Source: Xanthoparmelia taractica
Taxonomy: Eukaryota; Ascomycota; Lecanoromycetes; Lecanorales; Parmeliaceae
Assembly (NCBI GenBank): GCA_033085395.1
Contig: JANQBS010000141.1
Coordinates: forward strand, 41,057-105,056
Length of the DNA: 64,000 bases
Reading direction: 5' to 3'
Shown here: positions 57,771-64,000 of the stretch, piece after piece
Numbering within the stretch: position 1 is the first letter of the stretch
Layout of the letters: the number at the start of each line of letters is the position of its first letter
Translations under genes and position numbers: made by a program
Notes under the pieces: model-generated
Seen by the model: the letters and a program-made list of their open reading frames with translations, nothing else
Database searches by the model: none
What the model was told of the DNA's origin: nothing

Positions 57771-59531
57771 ATGAATCATCCTTCTTCCGATAATGAGCGC
57801 CAGCCTCTGTTGCCATCAATCGATGGGCATGCTAAGACCCCTGGCCGAGATCCAGTCTGGCAATGGCCCATCCGTGCGGCTCTTACCCTCAAAACCTTTG
57901 TGTTGGAGAATCCTATTCTCATCTGTACATTTGCCTTGCAATTCTGCACCTATTTTGCCAAGCATTCGATTGAAGTCCCAACCATCAAACTATTCGAACA
58001 AGCCATCTGCAACCGATACTACTCCGAGGAAGCCATCCACCCACGAGCTGCCCCGGATATCGACGAACGACTGTGCAAGGTCCCTGCAATCCAGGATGAA
58101 TTGGCCACCCTCACAGGTCTCAAATTTACTTTCGATGCCTTGCCCGGGCTCTTGACCGCGTTGTATTATGGATCAATCGCAGATAGGTATGACGCTCGCG
58201 ATCAAAATACTGACTCCTTGCTTACTTGGATTCGGCAGATTCGGCAGAAGGCTTGTACTTGCGCTCTGTTGCGCAGGAACTTCATGTAGCCTTTTATGGA
58301 TTCTGTTCATCTGCTATGCTGATACGAACTTGCCGGTAAAGCTCGTATGGCTATCTTCAGTCTTCCTTTGCGTGGGTGGCTCTCAACGGGTCGCTAAAGG
58401 AATGAACTTTACCATCATTGCCGACACGGTTGATAAATCGCACAGGTAAAATTGTACCCGGTATCAGTTGAGACATTGGCTGACGTAGGCCAGAACGAGA
58501 TACATGTATCTTCTTGCAGGCATCCCTCATTTGACAACGTTAATAGCCCCTCCGCTTTCTGGCCTGCTGATGCTGATAAGAATATGGCTACCGTTTGCCG
58601 TCGCCATTGGAGCGTTGAATTTGGGTTTGCTTATCATCGTGTTTATGCCCGAGTCGCTGGGACATCACTCGTCTGCCCCCAAGAGCCCTCTTCTTGGCGC
58701 TGCTGATACACTGACCCGCACCGATTCGGGCGAAGGGACGGTTACACCTTCAGAGCAGCTCCCTCGTGGAATCCATGATCGCCTGCCCGGTCCAGACCCA
58801 GAGCACAAGGAATGGTGGAGAGACGTCATAGTCCTGATACAAATGCCGGGACTACCATTCTGCTACCTACTTTTCTTTCTCAAGCCACTTGCCATGATTA
58901 GCAAAGCTTTCGTGTATCAATACGCTTCTTACAATTTCCACTGGGGCCTGAGCCAGACCACTTGGCTGAGGTTTTCCCAGGCCGGGGGATCCTCTTTAGC
59001 GACAGTCGTAGTCCTCCCGCTGCTGTCTTCTGTATTGCATCGGAGAGGACCTTCTGCGCAAATGCTCGACCTCAACGTCATCCGTGGGTCTCTGCTAGTG
59101 GCAACGACGGGCTTCGTACTGCTGCAACTGTCATATCACAGCTGGATGCTACTACTGGGTAGGCGAAGGCTTCGGGCGATAGTACTTCTACGTATGGCTA
59201 ACTGCATCATCAGCACTCTTCGTATGCGGCATGAGTGAAGGCGAAGAGCCTGCGCTGCAGGGCCTCGCTACTTCCCTCATAGATCACAGGTACCATGCCA
59301 GACTGTTCACTTCGGTCGCCGTGGTGGAGATCCTCGCAAAGCTCGTCGGCGGCCCCACGATGGGCAAGTTGTTTTCCATCGGCCATGCTAAATCGAGCGG
59401 GATATGTTTTTCAGTAGCCGCAGTAAGTTGATTGCAAAATTCCGGGGTACCGAACGGATATTTACAGGCTACGGCAGATTATCCTCTTTTTTCTCATGGT
59501 CATTGCATGTTTACAAAGGATCAAGCGTTGA
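57771..59531 (+). CDS. MFS transporter, 516 aa
   Basis: Proton-coupled or facilitative carrier of the major facilitator superfamily; substrate unknown. Exons 57771..58186, 58239..58445, 58494..59158, 59214..59422 and 59478..59531. Introns of 52, 48, 55 and 55 nt. Joins restore GSIADRFGRRLVLALCCAG (the loop 2-3 motif), DKSHRTRYMYLLAGIPHL, MLLLALFVCGMSEGEEPALQG and ICFSVAAIILFFLMVIACL, the last giving a proper final helix and a basic tail ending QRIKR. About twelve helices; a long cytosolic loop (residues about 270-320) separates the halves. The last acceptor has a competitor 10 nt upstream that would change the C-terminus (see findings). It neighbours a chitin-degrading enzyme, but no functional link can be claimed. 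Confidence 0.85.
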
Positions 59532-60265
59532 AAATGGGGCCAGAGGCAGATCGGATGATTTATTTTGGGTTCATATGTTGCATATCCTGGGAGACCTTTG
59601 TGTTTTGGAGCTGGATCCGGTTCATATACTTCTTGGGCAGCACAGCGCATGAAATGTTTGGAGCTCTACAGATATGGATGTATGAGACATTTCCTGTAAA
59701 CTGTACAACCCCTCGGACTATGGCGCTTGGGATATTATAAGAGTTACTACCATATACGTCTGCCTAGGTGGGGTGCATCTGTTGTCAAAAAGACACCATC
59801 GAGGCTTATTGTGGTGCCAAACTCGTGATTGAGTCGATATTGGAGGCAGAAAGAAGGAGTCGTGTCAATCGAGAAGCAATCAGATCAATGCTGGATTCTA
59901 CGCTTTGCTAGGCGCAATTGCTTCCAAACTGCTTGTTCAGCTTTACATATCTTGACTTGACAATCAGGCGCCGAGCCCTTATTGATGCAAAAACAGGGAG
60001 GTTGACAAATATGTGAGCGTTACAGCCCATGACAGAAGCTCCGGTTTATAAGGACCACGGTCAAAATGAGACCACTCATCGACGGAGTGTCGTCAACGAG
60101 TAGCGTATCATTAGATAAAAGAATCGTAAGATAAGACACCGTCATAGCGACAGACAGGTACCGCGCCTGTGAAGCGTTCTCGCGCTTAAACTCAATCGTA
60201 TCCCGTCATTATACCTCGAGCGATCGCCGATGCAAAAAAGCGGCGAAGCAGCGTGCTGCTAAAGG
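59532..60265. other. Intergenic, tail-to-tail MFS / eisosome gene
   Basis: 734 bp. The first 209 bp remain open in one frame as the possible alternative MFS tail (to 59740). Nothing else recognised. Confidence 0.5.
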
Positions 60266-61380
60266 CTAGTAGGCAGACGCTGCTTCCGGCTGCGCGACGG
60301 TTGAGCCTCCACCAAAGGCCTTGTGCTCTGGTGGGGCCGGGGCTTCCAGCTGACCTTGAGTACCTTCCCCTGCACCTATCATTGATTCCTCTTCTTGTCC
60401 ACTGACGCTTGTCGTTGCTGTGCCGGCCTGTGCCGGCATAAGGTTGGAGCCCAACTCAGTAGCTGCGCTCGGGATCGGTTCGAGATTTGGTGTCCAGTCA
60501 CGAAGGTCTTCTTCGGCGTCATTCAAGATTTGGCGAGCTTGGTGGGCGTGCTCAAAGGCCGGACGGGTGTCGCCGGGGACCACTGGGGTGTCGTCGAGCA
60601 GGTTCAACAGGCGGCGACCGTGGCGAGCAAGCATTATCTGTTTCTCGGCACGCTCGATGGTGGCGGCAAAATGTAGATCATAGGCTTCCTTTAGCTTTTG
60701 GCGGGTCTGATAACGGGCGTTAGCCTAGGTTGAATAATGGCATGGCCGCAAAAGACGTACGATGTTGGTCAGCTGAGCTTCTGCGACCAGATTCTGTGCC
60801 TCGGCCCTAACAAGCTCTTGCTCAAGCTGAACAATCTTGGTGCTCTCAGGCTCCTTGTACTTGAGCTTCGCTATCTCATCAGAGATCTTAGCCTTGTGGT
60901 TCCTGCTCGGCTGCACAGAACTCTCGGTATTCCTGATCTGCTTCAAAATACCGCGGTAATCCTCCAAGTTCTGTGCAAATACATCCTCCTGCTCGCCCAA
61001 CTCCGACAGGAGAACGCCTAGCTTGTCCGAGATGTCGGACACGGTGTCGTCTCCCGTAGCCTCGCCCCAGTCCGACAGCTGTGAGGCGATCGAGATACGT
61101 TCGCGGCTGGCTGATTCGTAGGCGCCAATGGCATGGTTCTCACTTTTTATGATCTTGAAGAGCTTCTTGCTCAACTCTGGCTGCTGCATACCGCGTAGTG
61201 AGGCCATGGTAAATCTGTGCTTGGGTGCGCTTGCTGTGCTTCCAGTAGTGGAGGCATTGTCCTTCTTGGACCTTACGGAGAGTGACCGGTTCCTGGCAGA
61301 AGCATAGATTGAGTCAGTACAGGAGAAGCGAAACTTGAAGCGGCAGTGCAGCTTGAGCTTAAGGGGGCAGATACTGACAT
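60266..61380 (-). CDS. PIL1: Eisosome core BAR protein, Pil1/Lsp1 family, about 324 aa
   Basis: BAR-domain protein assembling eisosomes under the plasma membrane. Exons (minus) are 61380..61379 (?), 61292..60761 and 60706..60266. The 54-nt intron (GTACGT...TTATCAG, with GCTAACG branch-like site) joins EAQLTNI to TRQKLKEAYD. Family blocks: ELSKKLFKIIKSEN, DTVSDISDKLGVLLSELGEQE, NTESSVQPSRNHKAKISDEI, LKYKEPESTK, LEQELVRAEAQNLVAEAQL and LLDDTPVVPGDTRPAFE. The N-terminus RNRSLSVRSKK is the usual basic leader, but no ATG precedes it in frame. Splicing AT at 61380-61379 to G at 61292 (86-nt intron, GTCAGT...TGCCAG) creates MNRSLSVRS. Another join, ATGTCA to TTT at 61333, is also in frame. The C-terminus is Ala/Gly-rich. 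Confidence 0.87.
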
Positions 61381-61749
61381 GGTGAAGGGTGCTTGAGGGT
61401 TGGTAGGTAATAAGTAGTGGATTATGTACCGCGCCTTGCAGTGGGAGCTTGTTCAGGGGATAGTTCAATAAGGTGTGTAATAGACTAAGGTGTCTATCAG
61501 CTCAAGGGTTCGAGTATCTGAGGCAGAGTATAAAGTACCAACCTGCAATGGAATGTCAGCAGACTTATCTACCCTGTGTACCTGATGGATACGGCGGAAT
61601 CCAACCGCATGTCTTGGCAGTAGAAGAAGACAGAAATCTGCCCCCAGCTCAGTGTAGGGGTGGGTTCGCAACTTGCGATCATTGTGTACTAACCGCATTT
61701 GGAAACGCAATTTGCTTGCAATGGGGAGACTCGCAACTTGCTATATAGG
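61381..61749. other. Promoter side of eisosome gene up to AT-rich border
   Basis: About 370 bp of normal-composition sequence upstream of the eisosome gene, ending where composition falls abruptly near 61750. No gene seen. Confidence 0.5.
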
Positions 61750-62220
61750 GCTAGACTACTTAGTAAGCCTTGAAGGGGCTAAATTTGGTGGCAAATAAGA
61801 TCAAATTAATCCCGTAGATACTCAACTTTCAACATTATTTATAATCTCGTCTTTTTCTTTCTCGTCTACATTAAAAAAATCAAATAATTCTTTTTTATCT
61901 TAATTAGTTATTATTAAATCTTTTAATTAAGTTATCTTCTCGTTCGATCTCAATAGACTATAATATATAATAGCTTCTTTTTATTAGATTCGATTAATTT
62001 ATATAGAATACGCTCGTAGATATAAATAAAGAGAAGGCGATTTAGATTAATACTCTTAATCTTTTTTCGAGTCTTCGTAAGAATTAGATTCTAAATTAAT
62101 TAAGCACGTTCGCCTAAGACTAAATTATCTAATATCTATATTAAACGATTAGCTAGCTTACTAAAAACAGGGCTAAATCTAGCTATAATATTCTAAAATA
62201 TAACTAGATTATTAATATAG

Positions 62221-62254
62221 ATACGGGTCGGAAAGGTCTGGGATGGTCTGGGAT
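62221..62254 (+). repeat. Direct-repeat island, copy 1
   Basis: ATACGGGTCGGAAAGGT at 62221-62237 continues into a tandem of GGTCTGGGAT twice. It is GC-richer than its surroundings and contains TG dinucleotides, so it escaped or postdates RIP. Confidence 0.6.
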
Positions 62255-62478
62255 ATGAGGTGTCGATATTATATCATAATATGATATGATATTAAGATTA
62301 TATTATTTGATTTTTATAAGATAGTCTAAGAGACGTGCTGGTGTTATGAAATAATCTAGGAAATTTCTAATATATATAGGGGTATCTCATGTTATATGCA
62401 GAGATATAAGAAATATATTATATATAGAAGAAGTTACTCTATATAGAATCATGCAACGTATTCTAATTATTATTCTAG

Positions 62479-62595
62479 TTATCACTTTACTTTATTATTA
62501 CGTTATTAAGTATTCTAGTCATTATTCTAGTCATTACTTTACTTTATTATCGTTATTATTATTACTTTACTTTATTATCACGTTATTAAGCTAGG
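62479..62595. repeat. Decayed minisatellite in AT-rich block
   Basis: Three related units share ACTTTACTTTATTAT, two of them followed by ACGTTATTAAG. They are interleaved with TATTCTAGT(C/T)AT units. Confidence 0.55.
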
Positions 62596-63924
62596 CTCGC
62601 TATCGCATTTGATATCGTATTATAAAAGATCTTTATAATTATCTAGAACTTAGCGAGTTATTTTTATTGCTATTAGTGTATAAAATTTATTTAATTATTA
62701 GAAGAATTACTAGCACGCTAATTATAATAGTAATTTATTATTTATTCTACGATAGCAAATTTCTCTCTTCTCTCTTCGCATTATAAAAAGAATTTACGAT
62801 TATTCTTTATAATTACATATTCTTAGTTATTAAAGTTACACGCTTCGCATAAATAATATAAAGATTAATATCTTTAAATATATGATAAAGGAAAGCTTTC
62901 GCCGATTTATAAATAGCCTTAATAATCGATCTAGAAAAACGTATCCCCTTTATATATATTATCGTAATCTCTCTTATTACTCGTGAAAAAAAAAGCTTAA
63001 GAATTATTAGATCGAATTTTCTCTAATAGCGACGAATCTCACGTAAAGTAATAACTATAATTTATTAATAAAATAGAATAGATAGATTCGAGATTAGATT
63101 TACTTTTAGCTTTTTATCTACGTTTTTAAGTATTGCTATTTTATAAGTAATTAGAAAAGAGATCGGTTTGGCGATCTTACATAGATTACAATTCAAGAAA
63201 ATAATATATTGTAGTTATTATTCTAGTTATTATTTATTAGAATAATTATATTTACTTAGCGAGATTAAATTAGAAGAGAGTTTATCTTAATATTACTTAT
63301 TAAGTGTTGAAGTTTAATAATTACTTAAACTAATTTCACCCTAGCTTATATATTAATCTAGAATTTTCTTATCTTATTCGTCACTTAATATAAGAAATAA
63401 TCTATATTATAAGATATCTCTACATATATTAGTAATTTCTTATCTTATATCTTTATAAGTAATCTAATATAACCTCTTTATAATACTCTCTCATAATATA
63501 ATATGATACGATATAATATAAGATATCTTACTAAATATATTAGATCTTTCCGGCTCGTAAATATAGACTTAAACGAAGATCTTATATGAAAAGAATACGT
63601 GACTTTAATTACGAAAGATCTAGAAATCTTATATATATAGTTAAATAATCTAAAGATATATATCTCTAAAAAAAACGAGTTATAAACTCTTTAAATGTAG
63701 ACTTCGAAGTCTAACTAATAGATTTAATAGCGTATTTGCGTGAATTTAAGAGAGTTGCTATTACGTGTAGCTTCGTAATTTGTATTAGAAATCGCTAATC
63801 TCATAGAGTATTAATAATAAATAATAGCTAACACTGCTCGATATCGTACTCAGTAGCCGATTTCATTAATAACTACTTAATAAATATTTAATTATCGAGT
63901 ACTCGATATAGAAAATAGTTATTA

Positions 63925-64000
63925 ATACGGGTCGGAAAGGTGTGGTATATTTGATGGTATGGGACTAGTTTTTCGAATACCATATCGAAAGGTATGGGAT
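63925..64000 (+). repeat. Direct-repeat island, copy 2 (cut by window edge)
   Basis: The identical 17-mer ATACGGGTCGGAAAGGT recurs at 63925-63941, 1704 bp after copy 1. A related TCGAAAGGTATGGGAT closes the window. The pair could be the ends of an inserted element. Confidence 0.55.

Larger units (their letters stand above)
61750..64000. repeat. AT-rich RIP-degraded repeat block
   Basis: From about 61750 to the window edge the sequence is mostly A and T, with TpA everywhere. CpA and TpG are almost absent while CpG persists; for example 61981-62040 shows no CA or TG at all. That is the signature of repeat-induced point mutation of a transposable element. No reading frame of useful length survives. 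The source element cannot be named from what remains. Confidence 0.85.

Noticed and set aside
42281..59531. Secondary-metabolite cluster (P450, MFS, glycosidase)
   Set aside because: No polyketide synthase, NRPS, terpene synthase or pathway regulator is present, and the P450 and MFS genes are 14 kb apart with housekeeping genes between.
60707..60760. 36-nt intron ending at CTAG (60725) in the eisosome gene
   Set aside because: The acceptor TTATCAG at 60707 gives a normal 54-nt intron with a GCTAACG branch-like site and the family sequence TNI-TRQKLKEAYD, which the shorter intron would disrupt with six extra residues.
61750..64000. Mitochondrial DNA insertion or centromere
   Set aside because: AT-richness alone could suggest either, but the specific CpA/TpG loss with CpG retention points to RIP; no mitochondrial gene is recognisable.

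Overview
The window is nuclear DNA of a filamentous ascomycete (Pezizomycotina; Dothideomycetes is my guess, from gene style only). The evidence is short GT-AG introns (mostly 48-70 nt) in genes with clear fungal orthologues, dense coding with short spacers, and an AT-rich block at the right edge with the depleted CpA/TpG pattern left by repeat-induced point mutation (RIP). I find 21 protein-coding genes, one retroelement remnant and no tRNA, rRNA or CRISPR. Exon joins were worked out by hand from splice sites, reading phase and family resemblance; each proposed CDS has a total length divisible by three.

Left third (1-27 kb), housekeeping: 3' part of BUB1 (+), an unrecognised 675-aa protein with a Myb/SANT-like segment (-), pyroglutamyl peptidase I (-), a Cys-rich single-pass membrane protein of the fibroin-3-related type (+), DRN1/CWF19L1 (-) and UTP20 (+) diverging from a 165-bp spacer, LSM12 (-), cullin-3 (-) and mitochondrial ZIM17 (+).

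Middle (27-48 kb), transport, surface and metabolism: a SLC35C2-type nucleotide-sugar/triose-phosphate translocator (-), a membrane-anchored aspartic-protease-like protein lacking its first catalytic motif (-), a Ser/Thr-rich repeat surface protein (+), a frameshifted reverse transcriptase/RNase H remnant, 6-phosphogluconate dehydrogenase (-), an RBM42-like RRM protein (+), AP endonuclease APN1 (-), a CYP52-like P450 (-) and a Crh-type GH16 transglycosylase with a GPI signal (-).

Right third (48-64 kb): adenylate cyclase (+, about 2160 aa), GH20 beta-N-acetylhexosaminidase (-), an MFS transporter (+), a Pil1/Lsp1-type eisosome protein (-), then from about 61.75 kb an AT-rich RIP-degraded repeat block with no intact gene.

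The genes do not form a secondary-metabolite cluster or other operon-like system. Themes recur: RNA processing (DRN1, UTP20, LSM12, RBM42-like), cell wall and surface (CRH, GH20, Ser/Thr-rich protein, fibroin-like, eisosome) and signalling (adenylate cyclase, BUB1, CUL3). The observations most worth checking are the stop-free in-frame introns (especially one in CUL3 that would encode a membrane helix if retained), a competing splice acceptor in the MFS gene, the telobox and 10-bp tandem repeat in the GND1/RBM42-like promoter, the protease-like pseudoenzyme, and the retroelement scars.
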